Source: Neobacillus cucumis (GTDB taxonomy: Bacteria > Bacillota > Bacilli > Bacillales_B > DSM-18226). From it: a stretch of DNA of 48,802 nucleotides. Under the pieces are notes generated by a model. The model was not told the origin of the DNA. It saw only the letters and a list, made by a program, of their open reading frames with translations, and made no database searches. Shown piece by piece: positions 33,098 to 41,149 of this stretch. The DNA lies in the NCBI RefSeq assembly GCF_016107705.1, contig NZ_JAEHGC010000025.1, positions 1-48,802 on the forward strand, given 5' to 3'. Both the position numbers and the translations under genes were made by a program. Position 1 is the stretch's first letter. Each line of letters opens with the position of its first letter.

Positions 33098-34654
33098 TTA
33101 TTCGTTTTCTTTGTTAGGTGAAGGTTTTTGGCTGCTTGACTGCCGGGTTTGATTATATTCACCTGTCCAGTGCGGGCGTTTTTTTAGCGCCCACCATGGA
33201 GCTCTGATTAAAACATCCTTCATTTCGGATTTTTTCATTGGCGCCATTGGCTGAAGATAGGGGACACCAAAGGAACGGATGGTGCACATATGAATAATAA
33301 TGGTAAGAAGCCCAAGCATGATTCCAACCAGCCCTAGTGTTCCAGCAAGAAACATAATCGGGAATCGAAGCATTCTGAGAGCGATCGAAGCACTATAGCG
33401 GGGGATTAAAAAGGAGGCTATCCCCGTAATTGCCACTACGATGACCATTGGAGCCGATACAAGACCGGCAGAAACCGCTGCTTGCCCGATCACCAATGCC
33501 CCGACAATACTGATTGCCGAACCAATATTTTTCGGTAGTCGAATTCCTGCTTCTCGTAATGCCTCGAAGGTCATTTCCATCAGGAGTGCTTCGACCAATG
33601 CGGGAAATGGAATCTGTTCTCGAGACTTAGCTACGCTAATCAAAAGAGAGGTAGGAATCATTTCTTGATGGTACGTTAGAATGGCCACATAGACAGAAGG
33701 AAGCAGCAAAGCGATCAGTAAAAAGAAATAACGAAGCCAGCGAATCAATGTACCACTGAGAAATCCTTCATAATAATCTTCCGGAGATTGCAGCAATGAA
33801 TAAAATGTAGTGGGAGCAATTAGGACAAAAGGTGTTCCATCAGTTAAAATAACCACATTACCTTCAAGCAGGCTTGCCGCCGTGACATCTGGCCGTTCGG
33901 TATTTAAAATTTGCGGAAACGGGGAATAAGGGTGATCCTTTATAAATTCCTCAATGTATCCGCTTTCTAAAACCCCATCGATATCAATCCGGTTTAATCG
34001 GTTTTGTACCTCTTCAATGAGTGTTTGATCAGCGAGCCCCTCTATAAACATGATGGCAACTTCCGTTTGACTGTATCTTCCTACCTGAATGGTTTTCATC
34101 TTGAGGTTTGGGCTCTTGATTTTTCTGCGGATTAGAACAATATTGGTGCTGATTCCCTCAATAAAGCCATCTCTAGGACCGCGAACAACCGATTCAGCGG
34201 TTGGTTCCTGAATCGAACGTTTTTCCCATTTGGATAGTCCGGTAGAGAATCCTGCTGGTTGCTGATCAATTAAAACTACCGGGTTTCCTGATGAGACCTC
34301 TTTTACGACATCATTGAAGGTACTAACCTCATTTACACCTGAAATCGTTAGCCTTTTTTTTAGAATGGATTGTACATCTGAGTCCGTTTCCTGTCCCATC
34401 AAGGGAAGAAGGACATGCTGGTCAATTTCTTCGATATTTGACATCCCGTCCAGATAAATCAGAACGGTATTGGTATTGTTGCCAATTAAAAAATAACGAA
34501 AAATGATATCGGAGCAATCCTTGTAGATGGATTGCAAGCGTTCGATGTTTTCGGATAAACAAATGGATAAGGGGCCTTGGTTTTGGATTTCTGGGTCTAA
34601 GCCCTGATTATTTTGTTCTACGTTCCATTTTAGTCGTTTTTTTCCAAAAGCCAT
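33098..34654 (-). CDS. Spore germination protein, GerA family
   Basis: 518 aa. A soluble N-terminal part (about 1-300; SICLSENIERLQSIYKDCSDIIFRYF, GPRDGFIEGISTNIVLIRRKI, VILTDGTPFVLIAPTTFYS) is followed by a membrane part with about five segments, including RYFFLLIALLLPSVYVAILTYH and the proline-rich PYLQPMAPM and basic tail. A subunits form the ion channel of the receptor in the spore inner membrane. First gene of the A-B-C-D operon, behind a sigma-G-like promoter. Confidence 0.95.
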   Translation of the reverse strand: MAFGKKRLKWNVEQNNQGLDPEIQNQGPLSICLSENIERLQSIYKDCSDIIFRYFLIGNNTNTVLIYLDGMSNIEEIDQHVLLPLMGQETDSDVQSILKKRLTISGVNEVSTFNDVVKEVSSGNPVVLIDQQPAGFSTGLSKWEKRSIQEPTAESVVRGPRDGFIEGISTNIVLIRRKIKSPNLKMKTIQVGRYSQTEVAIMFIEGLADQTLIEEVQNRLNRIDIDGVLESGYIEEFIKDHPYSPFPQILNTERPDVTAASLLEGNVVILTDGTPFVLIAPTTFYSLLQSPEDYYEGFLSGTLIRWLRYFFLLIALLLPSVYVAILTYHQEMIPTSLLISVAKSREQIPFPALVEALLMEMTFEALREAGIRLPKNIGSAISIVGALVIGQAAVSAGLVSAPMVIVVAITGIASFLIPRYSASIALRMLRFPIMFLAGTLGLVGIMLGLLTIIIHMCTIRSFGVPYLQPMAPMKKSEMKDVLIRAPWWALKKRPHWTGEYNQTRQSSSQKPSPNKENE

Positions 34655-34711
34655 ATTCCATTTCTCCAGTTATCGGATTCAATCAGTTGAAATCCCATTT
34701 TTTATCTGTTT

Positions 34712-34742
34712 TAGTATGAATTAGAAAGCGGGATTTTAATCA
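34712..34742 (-). promoter_or_regulatory. Sigma-G-like promoter of the germinant receptor operon
   Basis: On the minus strand TGATTA (34737-34742), 18 bases, then CATACTA (34712-34718). It has one mismatch at -35 to TGMATR and a perfect CATNNTA -10. Ger operons are forespore-expressed, which supports the call. Confidence 0.7.
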
Positions 34743-34843
34743 AGAATATTTTGATTTGGCTAATATTCCCTAAGAACAACAGGAAGAATAGAGCATTATA
34801 GAGTTTGTTGGTGGGAAAATTGCCGTTAAAAGGGGAAATGCAT

Positions 34844-35923
34844 ATGTCTTTAGAAAACCAGCAGCAACCGTTTTTCAAATCTTATAATATTGATGAAGGA
34901 GAATTCAATGAGGCTGGACTTGTTTGGCCAGAAGTTATTCAGATCTACCAAGATTATCTGGAGTTTATTCCTACCTTAAAGGCAGCCACTTCTCCCTTGT
35001 TAGCCATTCTTCAAAGTCATCCGGATGTTCACTCGGTTCGGACACGGGTGAAGGATCCGGAGCATTTAGTTGAAAAAATCATTCGGAAGACGATTAGCAA
35101 AAAGAAGCTAAATCGGGATTATAAAATTACCGTGGGTAATTACAGAACAGAGGTAACGGATTTACTAGGGATTCGCGTTCTCCATTTATATAAGGATCAA
35201 GCAATTCATATTGATGAAAAAATAAGAGACACTTGGAACCTCCATGAACGGGCAAAGATTTATTTTCGTAAAGGAGATTATAATGATGCGGAGATTCGAA
35301 AGTATAGCGAGCATTTTGATTTTGAAGAACATCCGGCCGGGTACCGTTCGTGGCATTATTTGATTGAGAGCCAAATTACGAAGGAAATGACAATTGCCGA
35401 GATTCAAGTACGGACGATTTTTGAAGAAGGCTGGAGTGAAGTCGACCATCAGCTGCGCTATCCGTATGACCTTGAAAATGAGTTATTAACAAAACAATTG
35501 ATGGTGTTAAACCGTCTGGCTGGTAATGCTGATGAAATGGTTAATTCGATTCGGGAAACGAAAACGAATTTGCATGATCTTTTGGAGGAAAGAAGGAAAC
35601 AGGAAGGGATTATTCATGATCTCAGTAATGAGTTAAAGGATTTAAAAAATGAGCTGGAGGAAGTTTACCATAAGAAGGAGATTCAAGAAGGGGATTTAAA
35701 TTCTTTACGAAAAAAAATAAAGTCCTTGGAAGACTCGCAGAGGAAATTGACCTATTATGATTTTTCGCTTGCCGGAAAGGGAGCGGATGGAGGGACTTTG
35801 CCTGTTGTCGAGGGTGGGGATTATGTGAATACGGTAAAAGAGGTGGAGAAGATTCAATTGACTTCTGATCAGTTGAAACTCCATAATCCGCTGCTTCGGG
35901 GGTTGGATACAAGTAAACAATAA
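34844..35923 (+). CDS. RelA/SpoT synthetase-domain protein with coiled-coil tail
   Basis: 359 aa from ATG 34844 with AAGGGGA; the upstream in-frame start at 34805 lacks a ribosome binding site. Residues about 45-210 are a RelA_SpoT nucleotide pyrophosphotransferase domain: VRTRVKDPEHLVEKIIRK (63-82), DLLGIRVL (106-113), the nucleotide-stacking GYRSWHYLIE (166-175) and AEIQVRTIFEEGWSEVDHQLRY (185-206). There is no HD hydrolase or TGS domain. Residues about 240-305 form a long coiled coil, then a short tail. It is therefore a single-domain-type alarmone synthetase with an extra oligomerisation region; relatives include small alarmone synthetases and toxic SAS enzymes. Whether it makes (pp)pGpp or modifies another target is unknown. 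Confidence 0.85.
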   Translation: MSLENQQQPFFKSYNIDEGEFNEAGLVWPEVIQIYQDYLEFIPTLKAATSPLLAILQSHPDVHSVRTRVKDPEHLVEKIIRKTISKKKLNRDYKITVGNYRTEVTDLLGIRVLHLYKDQAIHIDEKIRDTWNLHERAKIYFRKGDYNDAEIRKYSEHFDFEEHPAGYRSWHYLIESQITKEMTIAEIQVRTIFEEGWSEVDHQLRYPYDLENELLTKQLMVLNRLAGNADEMVNSIRETKTNLHDLLEERRKQEGIIHDLSNELKDLKNELEEVYHKKEIQEGDLNSLRKKIKSLEDSQRKLTYYDFSLAGKGADGGTLPVVEGGDYVNTVKEVEKIQLTSDQLKLHNPLLRGLDTSKQ

Positions 35924-35932
35924 TTTTGTTTT

Positions 35933-35967
35933 GGAGAGGTGTTAGGGCACTTCTCCTTTTTTTATTT
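35933..35967 (+). terminator. Terminator of the RelA/SpoT-domain gene
   Basis: GGAGAGGTG and CACTTCTCC pair (one G-T) and run into seven T. Confidence 0.85.
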
Positions 35968-36023
35968 GTTCCAGTTCTCGACAATTTTATCGACAAAATA
36001 CTTCCTAGGAAACTAGAAAATGT

Positions 36024-36065
36024 TCGTTTTCCAAAGGGGGTGTATCGGTTTTAATCAAACGTTTG
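36024..36065 (+). repeat. Dispersed element, copy 2 (half palindrome)
   Basis: TCGTTTTCCAAA (36024-36035) and TTTTAATCAAACGTTTG (36049-36065) match copy 1 at 11847-11889 exactly. The right palindrome arm is broken here (GTTTGTGT). It lies about 105 bases upstream of the next gene start, like copy 1. Confidence 0.6.
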
Positions 36066-36169
36066 TGTAGACAGGAGTGGAGTCGAAGGCTGTCGTTACA
36101 TGGAAATCATACTATCAGGACAGGTTGGTGCATATTCTAGATTGATTAGTTTTTTAAAAGGAGATTTTC

Positions 36170-36640
36170 ATGTATAGGAGATCCGCTCAATTAAAGAGGG
36201 TTGTTGTTGGAGCTTTGCTGGTTGTAGGTGTTTTTGTTGTTTTTCAAGTGCTTCGGTGGAGTTTTTCTTCTGAGGATAGTCAGGTAAAAGGCGTGGTCGA
36301 GGATTTTTATCATTACGAGCAGGATAGTGATTTTGCCGGTTCGTGGGGGTTGTTTCATTCATCAATGAAGGAGAAGTTCAATAAAAGTAATTATATTCAG
36401 ACTCGGGCGCATGTGTTTATGAATGATTTTGGCGTGGATACTTTCACGTATAAGGTTGGCAGCCCTGAGGAATTGGGGAAGTGGCAGATGTCGCAAAAAG
36501 GGCCGTCGTTCCAGCATGTCTATAAGGTCCCCGTTGTTCAAAGCTTTAAAGGGAAATTTGGTAATTTTGATATTGAGCAAAGTGTTTTTATTGTAAAGGA
36601 AAAAGGTGAGTGGAGGATTGTGTGGGATTATGCAAAGTAA
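36170..36640 (+). CDS. Membrane-anchored NTF2-like small protein
   Basis: 156 aa, ATG with AAAGGAGA. One N-terminal TM helix (about 10-28) after a basic start, then an extracytoplasmic domain of about 125 residues with VKGVVEDFYHYEQDSDFAGSWGLFHSSMKEKF and ending EQSVFIVKEKGEWRIVWDYAK. That helix-then-sheet pattern and the WRIVWDY ending resemble NTF2-like/DUF4878 domains. Function unknown; monocistronic. Confidence 0.75.
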   Translation: MYRRSAQLKRVVVGALLVVGVFVVFQVLRWSFSSEDSQVKGVVEDFYHYEQDSDFAGSWGLFHSSMKEKFNKSNYIQTRAHVFMNDFGVDTFTYKVGSPEELGKWQMSQKGPSFQHVYKVPVVQSFKGKFGNFDIEQSVFIVKEKGEWRIVWDYAK

Positions 36641-36642
36641 AT

Positions 36643-36679
36643 GTGAACATGGGGGTGAGACCCTCATGTTCACATTTTT
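36643..36679. terminator. Bidirectional terminator between convergent genes
   Basis: ATGTGAACATG and CATGTTCACAT, extended by GGG/CCC, form a long stem with TTTTTATC on the plus side. It overlaps the stop of the M50 protease gene. Confidence 0.85.
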
Positions 36680-37778
36680 ATCGATTCATGGCATTGCGTA
36701 TTTCTGGATGATTCATGAGAATTTCATTCCCAAAATAATAACTAATCGAGAGTGCCGCGGCCAAACCGATATAAATTAAAAATAATTTCAGTTTTGTTTT
36801 TTTATCCGTTTTATAATAGGTTTCGGTTGTTTGTACATCTTTTTTAAACTCTTCTATTTTTTCTTCTAATTGGAGTAGAATTTGTTGAATTACTTGTTCA
36901 TTTTCATTTTGAGCTTCTTCGCTTAAAGCAGGGGTACCTGTTAATTGCTGCAGGTATAGATTCTTTTTCATTTTTTCAACTTCAGAACCTAATTGATCAA
37001 AAACCTTCATAATTTCCGGTTGCGAAATTTCCCATTTTGCTTTTCTCATTATTGCTTGGATGGATTCAAGTTGATTGGATTCTTCTTTTAATTTACTTAC
37101 GAGTAGATCAAGTTTTTCAATTTCTGTTTTATTCGAATGTAAATTTTTTTGTTTTTTATAGATTTTGTACCATTCAATCGAACCTAAGATGACAATCAAA
37201 AATCCTATAAAACTTCCAAACTTAATCGAAAATGCCACCAACAACACAATTCCTAAGCCCCATAGCTTGGTGCTGATCCCTGCGGCAATTCTTCCGCCAT
37301 CTAATGGTGTAATTGGGATTAAATTAAATAAATTAATCGTCCCTCCTAAAATGATGCACAGTGCCCAAAATGGTTCATGTGTGGTGAGATATAAGGGAAT
37401 GGCAGGCAAAAAAGAAAATAACCCAAATAATGGTCCCATGTAGGCCAAATAGGCCTCGTCTTTTGCACTTTTTGGCATTTCCTTTAAACCAATTGCTGCA
37501 CCGATAAAAGGGATAAATACTGCTGGGCTGACAGACAGTTTAATCCTCTTGGCAGCAAATAAATGTCCCATCTCATGAACAAACAAGAGATAGACCAGAG
37601 CTGCTGCAAACTGCCAGCCAAAAATAATGGCGTAGGTTCCGAGCGTAAGAAACATGCTGATCAGTGTTTGCAGTTTAAGGATTTTAAAAACGACCAAAAG
37701 ATATTTTAATTTGCCAAGTAATAAGAGTCCTAATGTGCCCAATATGCCCCAAGAAGATTTCTTAACGTTTTTTTTCAA
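36678..37778 (-). CDS. M50-family membrane metalloprotease with coiled-coil C-terminus
   Basis: 366 aa from a TTG start with AAAGGAGGTGC upstream. The zinc site is HEMGH (residues 68-72) inside a TM helix, with the third ligand in FNLIPITPLDGG (Asp160). About five TM segments follow the site-2 protease plan. Residues about 215-335 form a long soluble coiled coil (LDLLVSKLKEESNQLESIQAIM...), then a final TM helix. Such proteases cut membrane substrates such as anti-sigma factors; the coil may recruit a substrate. No anti-sigma gene is adjacent, so the target is unknown. Confidence 0.85.
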   Translation of the reverse strand: MKKNVKKSSWGILGTLGLLLLGKLKYLLVVFKILKLQTLISMFLTLGTYAIIFGWQFAAALVYLLFVHEMGHLFAAKRIKLSVSPAVFIPFIGAAIGLKEMPKSAKDEAYLAYMGPLFGLFSFLPAIPLYLTTHEPFWALCIILGGTINLFNLIPITPLDGGRIAAGISTKLWGLGIVLLVAFSIKFGSFIGFLIVILGSIEWYKIYKKQKNLHSNKTEIEKLDLLVSKLKEESNQLESIQAIMRKAKWEISQPEIMKVFDQLGSEVEKMKKNLYLQQLTGTPALSEEAQNENEQVIQQILLQLEEKIEEFKKDVQTTETYYKTDKKTKLKLFLIYIGLAAALSISYYFGNEILMNHPEIRNAMNR

Positions 37779-37819
37779 AAAAGCACCTCCTTTTTTAAAA
37801 TTCCTGCTTATAGTTTATT

Positions 37820-38374
37820 TTATTTAACCTTTAATGATGATTCAGGAGGGCGCTTGCCGTTCTGTAAATCGGCGAGTGTTAAGCCAAAGTCCATTTGTAA
37901 ATGCGGATAATCTTTAAACTGGGGCCAATCACCGCCCCATTGAAATCCTAAACTTTTTGCGATGGCCACGACTTCTTCCCAATCCGGCCTTCCATTTTGA
38001 TTTCCATCGTAGTTCCGATCCCAAATCACATTTGCGGAAGAAGTTTTTAGCGCAAAATCAACGGCAAGTCCATAATTGTGAAAAGATTCTCCGCCCCTAG
38101 CGTACGTTACAATAGTTCCGCCAGTTGTACGACCTTTTTTATAAAGTTGATCCTGGTCTGCTGCGCTGCGGAATCCATCGGTAATCACAACCGTGATTCC
38201 TTTTTCCGCAGTTTGCTGGATTAATTGATTTGTAGCTTCTTTTACCATTGGGTTGAGCCCGGTTGGTAAGGAAACGGGGTGTTTCTCTGTTTGCATTTGA
38301 GACGCAATATATAGATAAACGAAAATTGCTAGAAAAAGTATAAACATAAAGCTTCCAAATCGTTTCAGTTTCAA
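37820..38374 (-). CDS. CwlK/VanY-type peptidase (M15B), membrane-anchored
   Basis: 184 aa from TTG 38374 with AAAGGA eight bases upstream; ATG 38407 would extend it by 11 residues but has no ribosome binding site. One N-terminal hydrophobic segment, then the M15 domain: ITDGFRSAADQDQLYKKGR, ESFHNYGLAVDFAL (zinc His and Asp) and GGDWPQFKDYPHLQM (catalytic and zinc residues). The sequence is close to B. subtilis CwlK, an L-alanyl-D-glutamate endopeptidase. It acts on peptidoglycan outside the membrane. Confidence 0.88.
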   Translation of the reverse strand: MKLKRFGSFMFILFLAIFVYLYIASQMQTEKHPVSLPTGLNPMVKEATNQLIQQTAEKGITVVITDGFRSAADQDQLYKKGRTTGGTIVTYARGGESFHNYGLAVDFALKTSSANVIWDRNYDGNQNGRPDWEEVVAIAKSLGFQWGGDWPQFKDYPHLQMDFGLTLADLQNGKRPPESSLKVK

Positions 38375-38481
38375 AACTTTAGTTCCTTTCGTATTCCGAT
38401 TAGTCATTATTTAATACGTAAAATATAGAGTAATTGTTTCATAAGTTTATCTTAATTTCTATTCCTGTGCATTGGAGTCGT

Positions 38482-38531
38482 TTTATCAACACTAATTTCG
38501 ATTTTATCGACAATTTGAATGGATATCTACC
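38482..38531 (+). repeat. Array E: three DnaA-box-like decamers
   Basis: TTTATCAACA at 38482, TTTATCGACA at 38503 (21 bp) and GATATCTACC at 38522 (19 bp). It repeats the 21-then-19 ending of arrays A, B, C and D, far from them. It lies between two minus-strand genes. Confidence 0.8.
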
Positions 38532-38533
38532 AT

Positions 38534-38562
38534 AAAAAAAGAAGCATGAAATCATCATGCTC
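38534..38562 (-). terminator. Terminator of the GS/amidohydrolase operon
   Basis: AGCATGA (38543 onward) and TCATGCT pair around AATCA; on the minus strand the stem runs into CTTTTTTTATGG. Confidence 0.8.
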
Positions 38563-38575
38563 CTCGATCGATTGG

Positions 38576-39940
38576 TTAGAACCGCGCTGCAAACAGGTTT
38601 CGTTCCCAATCACTTACATATTTCGAATACTTGTCCCATTCCGTTCTCTTGATATTGATAAACTCTTCCCAGATGGTTCTGCCGATGGTTTGTGCTAGGA
38701 CTGAATCTTCGGCTAAGGCGTTAATGGCTTCATTTAGGCTTCTTGGCACCCATTTGATGCCTCTTTCTTTCAATTGGTATTCACTTGCCGTGCTTACATC
38801 AAATTCAACTGGCTCACCAGGGTCAATTTGATTCTGAATGCCGCGAAGACCTGCTGCTACAAGGCAGGCAGCAAGCAGATACGGGTTACAAGTCCCATCA
38901 GCACCCCTGAATTCGAAGCGTCTTGTCCTTCTTTTTTCAGGAATCCGCACTAATACCGAACGGTTTCCTGAGCCATAACAAATATGTGCAGGAGCAAAGG
39001 ATCCAGGTTGCATTCGCTTGTATGAGTTAATACTTGGAGCACCAATCGCGATGAGCGAAGATGCATGCTTCAACAGTCCGCCAATAAAGTGGTAGGCTTT
39101 TTCAGACATATCCAAACCGCGTTGATCCGTGGAGTCTTCAAAAAGATTCTCGCCTTCATCAAATAAACTAATATGAACATGGAGACCACTTCCGGCATGG
39201 TTTTGAAATGGTTTTGGCATTAGGGTGCCTACCAAGCCTTTGTCACGGGCAATCTGTTTAAACAAATGCATGAACGTAACCTGATCGTCAGCGGCTTTTA
39301 AGGCATTTGTATATTTTAAATTGATTTCGAGCTGGCCGGGGCCGTACTCGCTTGATAATTGCTCGGTTTCAACGCCCATTGCGTCAAGGGCGTACACAAA
39401 GTCTTGAATGAAATCCTCCTGAATATCTGCTCCTTCAATGGAAAAACAGTGGCTATTGTCGGCAGGTTGAAGCTTGCCGTCGACTTCTTTCAATAAATAA
39501 GCCTCTTGTTCAAACGCCATATTCATTTTTCCGCCAAGAAGGGTTTCGACCTCGTTGAGCAGCCGTTTTAAAGCACCCCTTGGACAGCCATGCCACGGTT
39601 CTCCGTTAATATCGACTAAATCACAAAGCATCCGGGCTGTGTTTTTTCGATAAGGAAGGATCGCAAATGTTTGTGGATCCGGGATAGCAAAGAAGTCCCC
39701 ATCGTTTGCCCCAAATGCCGGGTTCGGAATATATTCATCAAACACATCGAAGCTCATAATTGCCGTGCTAAAATTAATCCCTTTTTCCATAGCATCTTTT
39801 AGCTGGAGCGGACGAATCGTCCGGCCGCGGGTGATTCCCGCATAATCAAGAAATTCAACGCGGATAAATTCGATGTTTTTCTCTTTCACCATTTCTAATA
39901 CAGTTTCTTTTGTCATCAATTCTTTATCTTTTACTAACAT
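38576..39940 (-). CDS. Glutamine-synthetase-like ligase (gamma-glutamyl-amine/PuuA-FluG type)
   Basis: 454 aa from ATG 39940 with GAGGGG; this start lies inside the end of the M20 gene (17-base overlap). GS catalytic domain: AFEQEAYLL, SEYGPGQLEINL, HAGSGLHVHISL, NSYKRMQPGSFAPAHICYGSGNRSVLVRIP and RRFEFRGADGTCNPYLLAACL. The N-terminus (IEFIRVEFLDYAGITRGRTIRP) and C-terminus (YVSDWERNLFAARF) resemble non-housekeeping GS-like enzymes that join glutamate to amines (PuuA, IpuC) and the GS domain of fungal FluG, rather than GlnA. ATP-dependent gamma-glutamylation of an amine is the expected reaction; the amine is not known. Confidence 0.85.
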   Translation of the reverse strand: MLVKDKELMTKETVLEMVKEKNIEFIRVEFLDYAGITRGRTIRPLQLKDAMEKGINFSTAIMSFDVFDEYIPNPAFGANDGDFFAIPDPQTFAILPYRKNTARMLCDLVDINGEPWHGCPRGALKRLLNEVETLLGGKMNMAFEQEAYLLKEVDGKLQPADNSHCFSIEGADIQEDFIQDFVYALDAMGVETEQLSSEYGPGQLEINLKYTNALKAADDQVTFMHLFKQIARDKGLVGTLMPKPFQNHAGSGLHVHISLFDEGENLFEDSTDQRGLDMSEKAYHFIGGLLKHASSLIAIGAPSINSYKRMQPGSFAPAHICYGSGNRSVLVRIPEKRRTRRFEFRGADGTCNPYLLAACLVAAGLRGIQNQIDPGEPVEFDVSTASEYQLKERGIKWVPRSLNEAINALAEDSVLAQTIGRTIWEEFINIKRTEWDKYSKYVSDWERNLFAARF

Positions 39941-41132
39941 TTTCTTCAACCCCTCTTGATAGTTTCGATAATACGGTTGAGGTAAATAACTGCACCCCGA
40001 TTGGAATGATGGACTCATCAAATTCAAATTGCGGGTGATGCAAATCAAATGCCTGTTTTCCTTCTAGTGCAGTACCAAGTCTGAAATACGTACTTGGAAC
40101 CATTTGGGCAAATGCCCCAAAGTCGTCTGCACCCATTGATGGTTCCTTTAACTGAACCACTTTTTCGGAACCAAATAGTTCAGCTGCACACTCCTCAACT
40201 GCTTTTGTAACCCATTCACTGTTAATGACCGGTGGATGACCATCTTTATAGTGGACAGTGGCTTTTCCGCCAAAGCTTTTTGCAATATTTTCACATAAAT
40301 TAATGAGTTGCGATTTTAACCTTTTCCTCGTTTCAAACGTAACGGCACGGGATGTTCCTTCCAAAACCACTTTGTCGGCGACGATGTTGCTGGCGGTCCC
40401 GCCGTTAATTTTTCCAATATGAACGACGACCGGTTCTACCGGATTACTAGATTTTGTTACGAGCGTATGAAGGGATTGGATAATCTGCGAGCTGATGGTA
40501 ATCGCATCTATGGCTTGATGAGGCCTCGCACTGTGTCCGCTTTTCCCTTCAATTTCAACGGTAAAATCATCACACGAGGCTGTAATGGCTCCGTATTTAA
40601 TCCCAATCGTTCCATGCGGCAGGTGCGGCCATAAATGCAGGGCCAGCATTGCGTCAACGGTGGGGTTCTTAAGCAAGCCAAGATTGATCAGCTGCTGGGC
40701 AGCACCGTCCGCCTCCTCGCCGGGTTGAAAAATGCAGCGAACACGTCCTGAGAATTTGTCCCTTAATCTATGAAGCTGGTAAACGGTTCCGAGGAGAATG
40801 GTCGTATGACCATCATGTCCGCATGCATGCATGACTCCTGGATTGGCGGATGAAAATGGCAGCTCCGTTTGTTCCTGAATAGGAAGGGCATCGATATCAG
40901 CCCGAATGCCGATATGAGGTCCCTGTCTGTTCCCGCCAATAATATCAACAAAAATTCCTGTTTCTCCAATTCTATTATAAGGAATTCCCCATTCTTCTAA
41001 TACTCTAGCGATATATCCACAAGTATTGTATTCCTGAAAGGATAATTCAGGATGTTGATGGAGATGCCGGCGTATCTCAATTAACTTTTGTGTGACCTCT
41101 TCGCTTACTTGAATTTGCTCTTTTATGATCAT
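39924..41132 (-). CDS. M20D-family amidohydrolase
   Basis: 402 aa. Zinc-site motifs HIGIRADIDALPIQEQT, VMHACGHDGHTTILLG, QPGEEADGAAQQL, the dimerisation domain (GKSGHSARPHQAIDAI) and MGADDFGAFAQMVPSTYFRLG. The family cleaves N-acyl or related amide bonds of amino acids (hippurate, N-acetyl and auxin conjugates). It is third in the operon, 17 bases after the permease and overlapping the GS-like gene, so it may remove an acyl or glutamyl group in the same pathway. Confidence 0.9.
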   Translation of the reverse strand: MIIKEQIQVSEEVTQKLIEIRRHLHQHPELSFQEYNTCGYIARVLEEWGIPYNRIGETGIFVDIIGGNRQGPHIGIRADIDALPIQEQTELPFSSANPGVMHACGHDGHTTILLGTVYQLHRLRDKFSGRVRCIFQPGEEADGAAQQLINLGLLKNPTVDAMLALHLWPHLPHGTIGIKYGAITASCDDFTVEIEGKSGHSARPHQAIDAITISSQIIQSLHTLVTKSSNPVEPVVVHIGKINGGTASNIVADKVVLEGTSRAVTFETRKRLKSQLINLCENIAKSFGGKATVHYKDGHPPVINSEWVTKAVEECAAELFGSEKVVQLKEPSMGADDFGAFAQMVPSTYFRLGTALEGKQAFDLHHPQFEFDESIIPIGVQLFTSTVLSKLSRGVEENVSKR

Positions 41133-41149
41133 GCTAAAAAACCTCTCAC

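Noticed and set aside
35986..35995. TTTATCGACA as a further array copy
   Set aside because: A single unit without neighbours at 21 bp; expected occasionally by chance in AT-rich gaps.
39941..40048. N-terminal extension of the GS-like protein
   Set aside because: It lies within the M20 gene, lacks a ribosome binding site, and GS homology begins after the ATG at 39940.
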